NCBI GenBank assembly: GCA_002793355.1
Contig: PFQB01000107.1
Span: 1-40,830, forward strand
Length of the DNA stretch: 40,830 nt
Source of the DNA: Candidatus Dojkabacteria bacterium CG_4_10_14_0_2_um_filter_Dojkabacteria_WS6_41_15
Lineage (GTDB): Bacteria > Patescibacteriota > Dojkabacteria > GCA-002793355
Direction of reading: 5' to 3'
Below the pieces are notes generated by a model that was not told the origin of the DNA, did not search any database, and was given only the letters and a program-made list of their open reading frames with translations. Below, in pieces: positions 31,821 to 39,494 of this stretch. Within the stretch, counting starts at the first letter, position 1. Each line of letters starts with the position of its first letter. The position numbers and the translations under genes are program-made.

Positions 31821-32609
31821 TTAATTTTTAGAGTCATCTAAGTGTGTATAGCCACCGTCGACAAAGAGTAGTTGTCCTGTCGTATGGCTACTCTTTTGCG
31901 ACAATAAAAACAATACATAATCCGCTATTTCTTCAGGCGTTGTTAGCCGTGTGCCAAGATTTATTTTCTTCAGAATCGCCGGTAGTCTACGTTCTCCCTC
32001 TTGTGTTTGCAACCAACTTGCATACTGCGGGGTATTAACCTCGGCTGGGATGACACAGTTAACGTCGACATTAAAAGGCGCAAGGTCAACTGCCCACTCT
32101 CGGGTTAATGCGTTAATAGCCCCCTTTGCAGCAGCATAACCTGACGTTCCTCCTTGTCCTGTAACTGCCACCTTTGACGATATATTGATGATAGAACCTT
32201 GCGCTTGTTTTATTCTTGCTACCAGCCCTTGTGTCATTTGAAAATAGTGAACTAAATTCTTGTGTAGTGAAGACATAAATGAAGCTACGTCTGAGTTCAG
32301 GCCAATACCATCATTAGCGCCAGCATTATTTACTAAACCGTAAATATCTGTATGATCCAAGTTCAACTCGCTCAGAACACGCTGTGTATCCAGCGGATCT
32401 GAAAGATCGCACAGGTAAGTTTCAATCATTTTTCTTTTAAATAGCGAACTATGCGCTTGAGCCAAAGATTGCAACCCTACTCTGCTTTTATCGATAACAA
32501 CAGGAATTGCACCTTCTTGAACAAGCCCATTAACTATTGCGGCACCGATGCCACTTGCACCTCCTGTTACAACAATTGTTTTATTTTTTAGATCAAGGTC
32601 CATATTCAT
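31821..32609 (-). CDS. Short-chain dehydrogenase/reductase
   Basis: A 262-aa classical SDR. The NAD(P)-binding TGGASGIGAAIVNGL (about residues 15-29), NNAGAND (about 90-96), and the catalytic Ser and Tyr-x-x-x-Lys of NISSKVAVTGQGGTSGYAAA followed by K (about 141-161) are complete. The C-terminal VDGGYTHLDD is typical. It oxidises or reduces an alcohol/carbonyl; the substrate cannot be read. An Asp near the end of the second strand (VVIDKS) suggests NAD rather than NADP. It overlaps the upstream kinase-like gene by 4 nt (ATGA). With the lactonase-like gene it could oxidise a sugar to its lactone and open it. Confidence 0.9.
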   Translation of the reverse strand: MNMDLDLKNKTIVVTGGASGIGAAIVNGLVQEGAIPVVIDKSRVGLQSLAQAHSSLFKRKMIETYLCDLSDPLDTQRVLSELNLDHTDIYGLVNNAGANDGIGLNSDVASFMSSLHKNLVHYFQMTQGLVARIKQAQGSIINISSKVAVTGQGGTSGYAAAKGAINALTREWAVDLAPFNVDVNCVIPAEVNTPQYASWLQTQEGERRLPAILKKINLGTRLTTPEEIADYVLFLLSQKSSHTTGQLLFVDGGYTHLDDSKN

Positions 32610-33223
32610 GGTACTAATTTACTCATAACTTGCTCTGCAACCTTTTTTGCTGGCTGCATAGTACTAACAAAGTCAATGGGAATACCGGTGCATTCAGCGA
32701 GAATGTGTCGCGTTAATTGCGTCTGGAAGTTAACAAAGTTGCTCTTGCACGAATCTGAATTTAGTGCTAATTCGTTTTTTTGCAGTTTCCTGATTTTTAT
32801 TACTCTTGAGTAAGCAACCTCTGGTGCTAGATTAAGAAATATAACCTTATCCGGTTTTCGAAGCGTTCTCCATATAGAAAGTACTCGAGCATCGCCCTTA
32901 TTTACCTGCTCTTTTGCAAGAAATTTATAGTAATAGGAATCACACAAGACATTCGATACTGACAATGCTTTTTCTACAACATCTTGCAAATACGCAACAA
33001 ACAAGTGATAGTACGCACTTCTAAACTCGGAACTAAAGGTTGTAAATTCGGGTATTGCTTCATCGCGCACCGTTTTAGCTATACTGTTTACTGCAGTATA
33101 ATTACTCGGCACGTGTTCCTGGCTGTAAGAAACAATTTTCCATCCTGCTTTGTTAATAAGTGATAGAGTTGTGGACTTTCCAACACCATCTCCACCTAGC
33201 AGTACAAACAATTTATACTTCAT
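32606..33223 (-). CDS. Thymidylate-kinase-like P-loop kinase
   Basis: A 205-aa protein with a near-N-terminal Walker A, FVLLGGDGVGKSTTLSLINK (about residues 6-25), and the order of elements of dTMP kinase. The segment NVLCDSYYYKFLAKEQVNKG (about 95-114) aligns with the family's DRY...SxxAYQ, and PDKVIFLNLAPEVAYSRV (about 127-144) with its PDLxxxLDxxPExAxxR. The DRY Arg is Ser here, and the lid is Lys-rich rather than Arg-rich, so the substrate may differ from dTMP. ATG 33223 is preferred to GTG 33235 as it puts the P-loop near the N-terminus. It is in the middle of the eight-gene unit, which suggests phosphorylation of a pathway intermediate rather than DNA precursor supply. Confidence 0.75.
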   Translation of the reverse strand: MKYKLFVLLGGDGVGKSTTLSLINKAGWKIVSYSQEHVPSNYTAVNSIAKTVRDEAIPEFTTFSSEFRSAYYHLFVAYLQDVVEKALSVSNVLCDSYYYKFLAKEQVNKGDARVLSIWRTLRKPDKVIFLNLAPEVAYSRVIKIRKLQKNELALNSDSCKSNFVNFQTQLTRHILAECTGIPIDFVSTMQPAKKVAEQVMSKLVP

Positions 33224-33860
33224 ACAGCTGCCCACTTACTTTATACGCTCCAGATGCAGAATCGAATAACACCCTTGTGTAGAGTGCCTTGTCTTTCTTG
33301 AATGGCCGTTTTTCATAATTTCTGAACTGGACATTAATACTGCTTAACGCATTCATTTTCCTATCGATAAGAGATTCATTAATAATGTGCGAAACATCAA
33401 CAAGAAGCTGTTCAACAGTGGAGCAGTCGTCCGCAAGGTCAACAGCATACTTTCTCCAGTGTCCAAAATACATATACCCATTTTTATTAATATTTTCGTC
33501 TTTAAACATAGGGCACATTGAGCGAAGTCCTTTAACGTACGCAGGAGTTAACAAACTGGTAATTCCAACATTTGCTTCTTGATATAGAAAAACATTCGGT
33601 GACTTTTGCATGACACGTTTAGGATTTCCTAGTAAAAAGTACATTTTTGTGAACGCAGCCTTCCAAAGTTGCTTCTCTTCTTCACCAAGGCGTTTATGCA
33701 ATTGAAGAAGAGAGCCTACATAGGTCTGGAAGTTAAATTCCGACATAACCGCAACCACTGCCATTTCTGGATTTGTTTCCTCGGATAAGACACCTGACGC
33801 TGCAGCGATTCGCACCTGCATAAGTTTTTCTAATTGTTTTTGTCTTGTATCGTTGTTCAT
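33213..33860 (-). CDS. Hypothetical protein, 215 aa
   Basis: Family not recognised. It is a soluble protein of mixed helices: EKLMQVRIAAASGVLSEETN, then FNFQTYVGSLLQLHKRLGEE and LWKAAFTKMYFLLGNPKRVM. A more polar C-terminal half contains MYFGHWRKYAVDLADDCSTV and INVQFRNYEKRPFKKDKALY. There are no membrane segments or obvious catalytic motif. Its ATG overlaps the synthetase-like gene by 4 nt (ATGA), and its 3' end overlaps the kinase-like gene by 11 nt. The position straight after the synthetase-like gene suggests a partner subunit or a protein acting on its product; this is inference from order only. Confidence 0.65.
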   Translation of the reverse strand: MNNDTRQKQLEKLMQVRIAAASGVLSEETNPEMAVVAVMSEFNFQTYVGSLLQLHKRLGEEEKQLWKAAFTKMYFLLGNPKRVMQKSPNVFLYQEANVGITSLLTPAYVKGLRSMCPMFKDENINKNGYMYFGHWRKYAVDLADDCSTVEQLLVDVSHIINESLIDRKMNALSSINVQFRNYEKRPFKKDKALYTRVLFDSASGAYKVSGQLYEV

Positions 33861-35095
33861 AGAAATTTAACATTTGAATTAATCCGCGCTTTCGGTTTAA
33901 GTGTTCGATACCACACTTGCATGCTTGAAATCAATTCGGGGTTTTTTGACTGTTCTTCCAGGCTAGCAAGCTCAGTTACATCGCACGTACCATACTCTTC
34001 CTGAATTCGCACTGCTTTGTTTATACTTTTTTGCAGCTCATCGTAAGAAAAATTCAGAACTACTTTTTGGGAATTATAGACAAGTAAATACAAACGCAAC
34101 CCCAATGAAATGATTTCTGGTGTGTACCGAGGTTCGAATTGCCTCACAATATCCGTAAGCGTGTGCCCTTCCCATCCTCCTTTACGTGCGGACGCGACCT
34201 TACCTTGTATTGCAACTCTTGCTGTCGGCCTGCATATTACTGTACAACCTAATTTTTCCAGCACTCGACCAATTGTAAGAAAGTCAGAAGTACATTCAGG
34301 GTCAAATACCAATTCCATCATGTCTCCAGGATTGACTACCGGCACTAGTCGTCTGAGGGCAATAAACATATAGTTATACCCAAACACATTGGCAGAAGAT
34401 ATTTTTCTTAGCCGTAACCCGTAATTAGAAAAATCCAAATATATGTTTCCGTCGCTGGATCTTGCGTCTAGCACAACGTCAAGTTTTTTTAGTTCACGCA
34501 AAAGCTCTTCGTGCGTAATCAAAAACTTCTCCGGGGTGTACAATCCGGGGTCGTACATTCCTAATAACTTGTACTGACTCTTCCATTCTGGAAGAATGTA
34601 CTTATAATATTCGTGCCCAGCAAGAGACGACTCCAATTCTTGTCTTCTCGTTTGCATTCTTTCTTCGCTAATGCTGTAATTTCGGGAAGACATCTCAATG
34701 TATGCCTTCCCAACCGAAATTCCATCAGACAAGTCGCTGTTTTCTCTACCTCGAAGATATTCCCCAAGTTTAATAACCTGATTATCAACATCAAAAGCTA
34801 ATCGGTTATACAGATAATCCACATCAACATTGCATGCTTTACGCATTTTATACAAGAAGTCTACATACAATAAATGCCTAATATGGCTGGGATTCAACGG
34901 TTTCGTGGGATCAATTTGAACGGGGAAGAGAAAATATTTCATTTTTTGTTGAGTTAAATAATAAAAAACTTCCCTTTCGGGAGGTTTAACATTTTTATTT
35001 AGAGGTTTAGTTAATTCCCGAAAGTTGCTTTGTGGACGAAATAAATTGGAAGGGTTGCGAAAAGTTTGGTCCAACGCATAGGGGAAAGATGACAC
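33857..35095 (-). CDS. Arginyl-tRNA-synthetase-like class I enzyme (paralogue)
   Basis: A 412-aa protein that I read as a shortened class I aminoacyl-tRNA synthetase of the ArgRS type. FLFPVQIDPTKPLNPSHIRH followed by LLYVDFLYKM (about residues 55-84) lines up with the ArgRS HIGH region, with HIRH at 71-74. SSDGNIYLDFSNYGLRLRKI (about 213-232) and the following strand resemble the ArgRS SDGA...Y segment. VASARKGGWEGHTLTDIVRQ (about 300-319) lines up with the KMSxRKG(N)xVTLDDL loop. The next helices (LGLRLYLLVY, LNFSYDELQKSINKAVRIQE) match the post-loop region. The full anticodon-binding domain is missing, so it may activate an amino acid without charging tRNA. First gene of the operon; GTG start is uncertain. 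Confidence 0.6.
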   Translation of the reverse strand: MSSFPYALDQTFRNPSNLFRPQSNFRELTKPLNKNVKPPEREVFYYLTQQKMKYFLFPVQIDPTKPLNPSHIRHLLYVDFLYKMRKACNVDVDYLYNRLAFDVDNQVIKLGEYLRGRENSDLSDGISVGKAYIEMSSRNYSISEERMQTRRQELESSLAGHEYYKYILPEWKSQYKLLGMYDPGLYTPEKFLITHEELLRELKKLDVVLDARSSDGNIYLDFSNYGLRLRKISSANVFGYNYMFIALRRLVPVVNPGDMMELVFDPECTSDFLTIGRVLEKLGCTVICRPTARVAIQGKVASARKGGWEGHTLTDIVRQFEPRYTPEIISLGLRLYLLVYNSQKVVLNFSYDELQKSINKAVRIQEEYGTCDVTELASLEEQSKNPELISSMQVWYRTLKPKARINSNVKFL

Positions 35096-35169
35096 CCGAC
35101 GCCTTGTACGGCCGTGTTAAAAAGCAATGCAATTGCTTCTAATAAATTTTTGGACACGGTTTGCGTCAT
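35011..35169 (-). other. Upstream overlapping ORF, 52 codons (leader peptide or frameshifted N-terminus)
   Basis: ATG 35169 lies about 4 nt after the predicted transcription start of the operon promoter. It opens a 52-codon frame (MTQTVSKNLLEAIALLFN start) that overlaps the first 85 nt of the synthetase-like gene in another frame. The synthetase frame itself has an upstream stop and only a GTG start at 35095. The small ORF may be a leader that couples translation, or the true N-terminus joined by a frameshift. I cannot decide from sequence alone. Confidence 0.45.
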
Positions 35170-35179
35170 GTTGAACAGA

Positions 35180-35208
35180 ATTTTACAGGAGTTGTATACG
35201 GGTGTCAA
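35180..35208 (-). promoter_or_regulatory. Promoter of the eight-gene operon
   Basis: TTGACA (35208-35203), 17 nt, TAAAAT (35185-35180) on the minus strand; expected start near 35173. It is a consensus-quality site in the 216-nt gap between the XRE gene and the operon. Nothing else gene-like is seen in 35209-35311. Confidence 0.8.
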
Positions 35209-35311
35209 ATCATCCTAGTACGTTAATACAATCCGGTACGATTTTCCTGCAATCCGCGAGTAAAACCAGTTAATTAAGATTTGGCTCATTGCTCAGATCA
35301 TTCTAATCTCG

Positions 35312-35890
35312 TCACAGTTTCACTACCCACTCGACCACCTTTGCCAATACGGTAGTTTTCGAATCAGGTACGTATTGCTCAACACTAACCAAACCGTTGC
35401 GGGCGACTAGCACCACCGCGTGTTCGGAAAGGTCGCCCAAAGCCAGCGTGCAAATAAGGATTCCGCGAGGCAATAAATTTCCTGTCGCTACTCGTAGCTT
35501 CGAATCCGCACCCAAACGAACACCGAATTTCTCTACACCATTCTCATTGTCGTATATTTTCGAACCGCTTTCGGTAGCAGATAGAATACTTATCAGCTCT
35601 GAACTTGTTGCTGGAACTACATCAATAACAGGCACAAATCGCGAGGACAAATATTCCGTACTTGCGTCTTTAAAACTGGGAAACGACGAAGCGGCACCGA
35701 AGAACTTACTGACATCAAGATCTAGCGCGTCAGCTAAAAGCAATATCTTTTGCAACGAAGAAGATCTTCCTCGTTCATACCTGCTAATCATCTCCCATGT
35801 TACGCCAACTTTCTTTGCTAGTTCGGACTGAGACAACCTTTTCTTTTGTCGCTGTTCACGAATAGTTCTTCCAATTTCAATATCTGTCAT
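35312..35890 (-). CDS. XRE-type repressor with S24-like C-terminal domain
   Basis: A 192-aa regulator. The N-terminal HTH_3 domain (about residues 6-62) reads IGRTIREQRQKKRLSQSELA, KKVGVTWEMISRYERGRSSS and LQKILLLADALDLDVSKFFG. The C-terminal ~110 residues follow the order of CI/LexA-type S24 domains (FGVRLGADSKLRVATGNLLP, then GILICTLAL and HAVVLVARNGLVSVEQYV). The catalytic Ser-Lys pair is not evident (TGNLLPRG replaces the usual DSMxP), so self-cleavage is unlikely and the domain probably serves dimerisation or ligand binding. It lies just upstream of the eight-gene operon on the same strand and is a candidate regulator of it. Its -10 box (TACAGT) ends 6 nt before the ATG. Confidence 0.85.
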   Translation of the reverse strand: MTDIEIGRTIREQRQKKRLSQSELAKKVGVTWEMISRYERGRSSSLQKILLLADALDLDVSKFFGAASSFPSFKDASTEYLSSRFVPVIDVVPATSSELISILSATESGSKIYDNENGVEKFGVRLGADSKLRVATGNLLPRGILICTLALGDLSEHAVVLVARNGLVSVEQYVPDSKTTVLAKVVEWVVKL

Positions 35891-35896
35891 GGATTC

Positions 35897-35988
35897 ACTG
35901 TACGAAATACCATGTCATTCCGCCATGAAACGGAAATCTATAATCTTTACAGAATTCTTACGCAAACTTTCAAGAATTGGGGTACAGT
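35897..35988. promoter_or_regulatory. Divergent pair of TACAGT -10 boxes
   Basis: Minus strand TACAGT (35902-35897) lies 6 nt before the XRE ATG at 35890. Plus strand TACAGT (35983-35988) lies 5 nt before ATG 35994. No good -35 element is seen for either, which suggests activator use or extended contacts. CCATG is also repeated directly at 35910-35914 and 35923-35927. Confidence 0.45.
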
Positions 35989-35993
35989 AGGAC

Positions 35994-36194
35994 ATGACAC
36001 CAAAGTCTATATCAATACGACATGAAATTTATTTCAAATTGCTTGCAACACTAGACCTGCTATGGACAGACAATTTTGAACACGAGCAAGCTCTTAATCA
36101 ACAAACACTTGACACCATCGAAAGATTAACCCGACTTACGGAACAATTGGTGTTGTTGGCGCAACGACATTTACTCGAACGTCAATCCGACTAA
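35994..36194 (+). CDS. Small hypothetical protein, 66 aa
   Basis: Family not recognised. The product is a short helical protein (YFKLLATLDLLWTDNFEHEQ, then TLDTIERLTRLTEQLVLLAQ), probably a helical hairpin or a coiled-coil oligomer. The start is supported by a -10 box 5 nt upstream that matches the one of the divergent XRE gene. Its last 59 nt overlap the end of the convergent baseplate-J-like gene. The pairing with an XRE gene is like that of small antitoxin or anti-repressor genes, but nothing in the sequence shows that function. Confidence 0.5.
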   Translation: MTPKSISIRHEIYFKLLATLDLLWTDNFEHEQALNQQTLDTIERLTRLTEQLVLLAQRHLLERQSD

Positions 36195-38190
36195 CCTCGC
36201 CGGGTACATACCGAGCCCAATCAGGTAGCCAGACAGGTGCGAATTTGACCTCCGGAGCCTTTTCTAAAGAAGGAAGTTTTGAAAGGTACTCCAACATTTC
36301 TGGCCATTTCTTACCGGTAACCTCATTCCTAATTTTATCGATATCTAGGCGAGAAGTAGCCAGACCGTTAGCGGTAAACTCGACAGTTACTTTATCATCC
36401 TTCGCAACGGTAACTTTATCTGCTTTCACCGACATTTTCTCGATCGAAACCCTAGATGCATCTGCAGCCGACAGATTCTTTTCTGCTTTGTATTTATTTA
36501 GCAACATTTGTTCGGCTAGTTGAGAAAGTGATACTGCATGATAGTACAGCGCCGTCGTCGTTGTAAACAGCGCGACAGAAGGTTCTTCGTCTGTTTCCTT
36601 CACTTCAGCACCTACCGCCGGGTTCGCCGTTGGTTTACCTTTAAGCGTTGTTACGACTGAGCTTTTAATAAACTCGTAGTTATTATCAAGATTCATATAC
36701 GAAAGATCTGACTCGGCTTCAGTACCTAATTGAGTTTGCAGGGCTTTAACGGCTTTATCCACATCTTTTTGGCCAACAACTACAAAGGTGCGTTTTGTGC
36801 CACCACTTAATGCAACACTATTCTGTCCAGAAAGCGTGGGAAAGCCCGATATGACAAATGGGTTATCAGCCGGCAAATTATACTCCTCACCAAATTCGGA
36901 GGCGGTAATAGTCATAGGTGCAGTCACGTCTACGACAACAGCAGCGCCGGTCACCACAAACTTCTTCCCACCCGAAGTTACCAAAGTGCCCACAGGAACT
37001 GTTTTGCTGGCCATATCACTATTGATAACCGTTATCGTACCCGTTGCTTTCGTTCCATCCGTCCCGCTTTCTGTCGCTTTAAAGGGAAGTGTTCCATTCT
37101 TCTCTACTTTCTCTTTGGTCATTTGAATCTCTTTGCGATTAATGTCAAAACCCGTGACTGCAGAAGTTGCAAGCACAGAATCCGTAATAGTTAAGGCGCT
37201 TGATTGCACTGCAATGGTAATATGCACTTTGGGAAAATAGTAGTAATAGGCAGAGAACATACCGGCTGCTGCAATAAGCGCACCAAAGAAAATAAACAGA
37301 ACGATTCGGCCAAAAATATTTGGCCTACCCTTTTTCGAAACTTTTGCAATTGAACTACCTACCTTCTTCGGAGTTACATCGGGATGAAAAGAATTAATCT
37401 CTTGTGGAGGAACTATCGTATTTGCGGTGCCAGTTGCAGCTTTTGGTCGCCCGAAAAAAGAAGTTTGCTTCTTTTGCTTCATCATTTTTGAGAAATCAAT
37501 GCCAGTCACATTCTGGCTGGCTAAATTCTCGAGTTTCGAGGGCTTTTCGCTGTTTTCATGCTCAGTAATTGGCTCTTTACTGTTACTCGGATTGGGGGCA
37601 GGGATTTCGGAGTTTTCGTAATTATCTCCAACCTGCTCTGGCTTTGTTGTTTCGGCAGAGTTCCCATGCTGTGGCATTTTAGTGCTTTCTTGCTTTACTG
37701 CGTTCGTGCTTTCACTTGCCTCTTCTTCGTTAATCACTTTTCCTCCTCCAGTAACGATTTCTGGGATTGGTAAATGATCTGGAACGGGCGTCATATATTC
37801 TACTTTCTTTTCGATATGATGCGGCAATTCCTTTTGAGAATTCATGCCGGCCAGTGTGTTTTTGTATTCGTCAAATTGCTGTACAACAGTTTGCCAAACA
37901 TCGCCAGTAACCGCGTCTTGCGAGGTTGAAGCAATGAAACCAGCCTTTTTAGCAAGCTCGTAGCCGATACCTTGCGGAACTACTAAGACCATACGCTTTC
38001 CTTTTTCAAGCGTCTTTTTGCGAAGCGCCTTCAACCCAATCGGACTGTTCGCCAAGTCGTTACCTTCGGGTAATACCAACATCACAAAGGCAGCATCAAC
38101 CTTGATAATTGCATCTAAAATCAAATTTATGTCATCATCGATTGTTACATTGATTTTCACTACTTTCTTGTCTGGTGTTGCGTCAATCAT
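36136..38190 (-). CDS. Single-pass membrane protein with baseplate-J-like region
   Basis: A 684-aa protein. Residues 1-115 form a cytosolic alpha/beta domain (VDAAFVMLVLPEGNDLANSP, GKRMVLVVPQGIGYELAKKA). Residues ~120-285 are a Pro/Glu/Ser-rich linker. A membrane helix spans about 294-316 (GRIVLFIFFGALIAAAGMFS). The outer part (about 320-684) has a baseplate-J/gp47-like stretch, ATGTITVINSDMASKTVPVG, then TLVTSGGKKFVVTGAAVVV. CPR genomes commonly carry this layout, and its function is not established; a cell-envelope or pilus-associated role is suggested by the FtsA/PilM-like gene 2 nt upstream. The C-terminus (VVAPTTPIVP) overlaps the convergent small ORF. Confidence 0.8.
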   Translation of the reverse strand: MIDATPDKKVVKINVTIDDDINLILDAIIKVDAAFVMLVLPEGNDLANSPIGLKALRKKTLEKGKRMVLVVPQGIGYELAKKAGFIASTSQDAVTGDVWQTVVQQFDEYKNTLAGMNSQKELPHHIEKKVEYMTPVPDHLPIPEIVTGGGKVINEEEASESTNAVKQESTKMPQHGNSAETTKPEQVGDNYENSEIPAPNPSNSKEPITEHENSEKPSKLENLASQNVTGIDFSKMMKQKKQTSFFGRPKAATGTANTIVPPQEINSFHPDVTPKKVGSSIAKVSKKGRPNIFGRIVLFIFFGALIAAAGMFSAYYYYFPKVHITIAVQSSALTITDSVLATSAVTGFDINRKEIQMTKEKVEKNGTLPFKATESGTDGTKATGTITVINSDMASKTVPVGTLVTSGGKKFVVTGAAVVVDVTAPMTITASEFGEEYNLPADNPFVISGFPTLSGQNSVALSGGTKRTFVVVGQKDVDKAVKALQTQLGTEAESDLSYMNLDNNYEFIKSSVVTTLKGKPTANPAVGAEVKETDEEPSVALFTTTTALYYHAVSLSQLAEQMLLNKYKAEKNLSAADASRVSIEKMSVKADKVTVAKDDKVTVEFTANGLATSRLDIDKIRNEVTGKKWPEMLEYLSKLPSLEKAPEVKFAPVWLPDWARYVPGEVSRIDVRVNVVAPTTPIVP

Positions 38191-38192
38191 CG

Positions 38193-39443
38193 TTAATAAG
38201 TTCCCAAGTAATTAAGGTTTGGCTGGCGAATGACGTCCCAATAGAATTTCGCCAACGAAGCGGGTGTTACATCATACGGATGAATCAATAATCCGCTCTT
38301 ATCATATACCCGGTCAAGTTTATCTGGAGTAACTAGCAGAACCTTTGGCAAGCGCTTGAAGGGCAAGTGTTTGTGCCATGGATACGAAAGGATTGCCTCT
38401 TTGAGGTCAGGTAACATGGCACCACCACCACAAAGGAAGAACTGTGCAGGGAATTCTGGAACGTTTTCGAATTCTTCCATGGCAACAACCAAAGCGTCTA
38501 GCCACAGTTGCACATCTGGAGCAAGTAAACGTCGAACCTCGTCACGTAAATCTTGCGGTAATTCCCCCGTTGAATACTTGATCTTTCGCCCTTCGGCAAT
38601 ATTGTAACTAACGTCCATTGCTTGGGCTATTTTCTTGGTAAAAGCTCTACCCCCGAAGGCATACATTTGTGTTTGAATAGTGTCACCGTTTTGCACCAAT
38701 GCTACGTCTGTTGTGCCACCACCAATGTCAATAAAAATTCCAGAGAATTGCGAGTCCCAACTACCTGCAAACGAACGTGATACGGCGAACGGTTGCGTTA
38801 CAATCGATGCTATTTCTAGATCTAAGGCCTGCGAGATTTCACGTAATTTTGCTACATATGTCTTCGGCGCAAACGAAGCATACAAATTCAACACAATTTC
38901 CTCGGAGGCAAGCCCGACAACCGTATCGACCTTGAGGCCATCGGCAAACATACCCGTTACAGTAATCTGCAAAACTTCTACATTGTCTTCGGTGGTATCC
39001 AAACGCTTTGCTAATTCGCCCTTACCTTTGGTCAAAATGTCACTAATTACATTTTCAACGACCGAGTTTGCCTCTGGTTCAGTTATTTTGCGGTTTGCAT
39101 CACGCCCACGATCGTAAGAAACACGAATAGAGATGCCATTTACCAGTTCACCGGCCATTCCAAGTACCATCTTTGTGGGGACTTCGTCCGGATCCAGTTT
39201 CTCGACAAGTTTTTGCACACACAACCTGGCATTTTCCAATACAGTATCCTGATTCAGAATTACTCCGCTTCGCATTGCATGCGTTTGCTGCGTAACTTGA
39301 TACGAAGACCAAATATCGACACCAAGGTTTGACATCGAAAAAAGGAGCCCTTTCATGACTTCCGTTCCAATGTCGAGAGATAGCAAATACTTGCTTGTCG
39401 TTTTTGGCTTTTTGGCCCCTCCGAAAAGGGAGAATAGCTTCAT
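38193..39443 (-). CDS. FtsA/PilM-like actin-fold ATPase
   Basis: A 416-aa actin-superfamily protein. The phosphate-1 loop is LLSLDIGTEVMKGLLF (about residues 21-36), phosphate-2 is GIFIDIGGGTTDVALV (about 235-250), and the adenosine motif is FFLCGGGAMLPDLKEAI (about 345-361). An SHS2/1C-type insert lies between (VPTKMVLGMAGELVNGISIR). FtsA anchors the division ring to the membrane, and PilM organises type IV pilus assembly; the sequence does not settle which. No terminal amphipathic helix is obvious, which slightly favours PilM or a CPR-specific variant. The partner is the membrane protein encoded 2 nt downstream. An extended -10 ends 5 nt before the ATG. Confidence 0.82.
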   Translation of the reverse strand: MKLFSLFGGAKKPKTTSKYLLSLDIGTEVMKGLLFSMSNLGVDIWSSYQVTQQTHAMRSGVILNQDTVLENARLCVQKLVEKLDPDEVPTKMVLGMAGELVNGISIRVSYDRGRDANRKITEPEANSVVENVISDILTKGKGELAKRLDTTEDNVEVLQITVTGMFADGLKVDTVVGLASEEIVLNLYASFAPKTYVAKLREISQALDLEIASIVTQPFAVSRSFAGSWDSQFSGIFIDIGGGTTDVALVQNGDTIQTQMYAFGGRAFTKKIAQAMDVSYNIAEGRKIKYSTGELPQDLRDEVRRLLAPDVQLWLDALVVAMEEFENVPEFPAQFFLCGGGAMLPDLKEAILSYPWHKHLPFKRLPKVLLVTPDKLDRVYDKSGLLIHPYDVTPASLAKFYWDVIRQPNLNYLGTY

Positions 39444-39448
39444 GGTTC

Positions 39449-39477
39449 AGTATAGCACTACCGATTGAGCACGGCAA
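39449..39477 (-). promoter_or_regulatory. Promoter of the FtsA/PilM-like gene (leaderless type)
   Basis: TTGCCG (39477-39472), 17 nt, TGC-extended TATACT (39454-39449) on the minus strand, then 5 nt (GAACC) to ATG 39443. Confidence 0.75.
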
Positions 39478-39494
39478 TATCGAACAGATAGCAC

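Noticed and set aside
30289..32609. SDR plus lactonase as a simple fucose-type sugar degradation pathway
   Set aside because: Possible for two genes, but the synthetase-like, kinase-like, HD and ATP-grasp-like neighbours in the same transcript are not explained by it; kept only as an alternative.
35397..35831. Plus-strand ORF of 144 codons inside the XRE gene
   Set aside because: Antisense shadow of a recognisable HTH protein.
38680..39117. Plus-strand ORF of 145 codons inside the FtsA/PilM-like gene
   Set aside because: Antisense shadow; the minus-strand frame has clear ATPase motifs.
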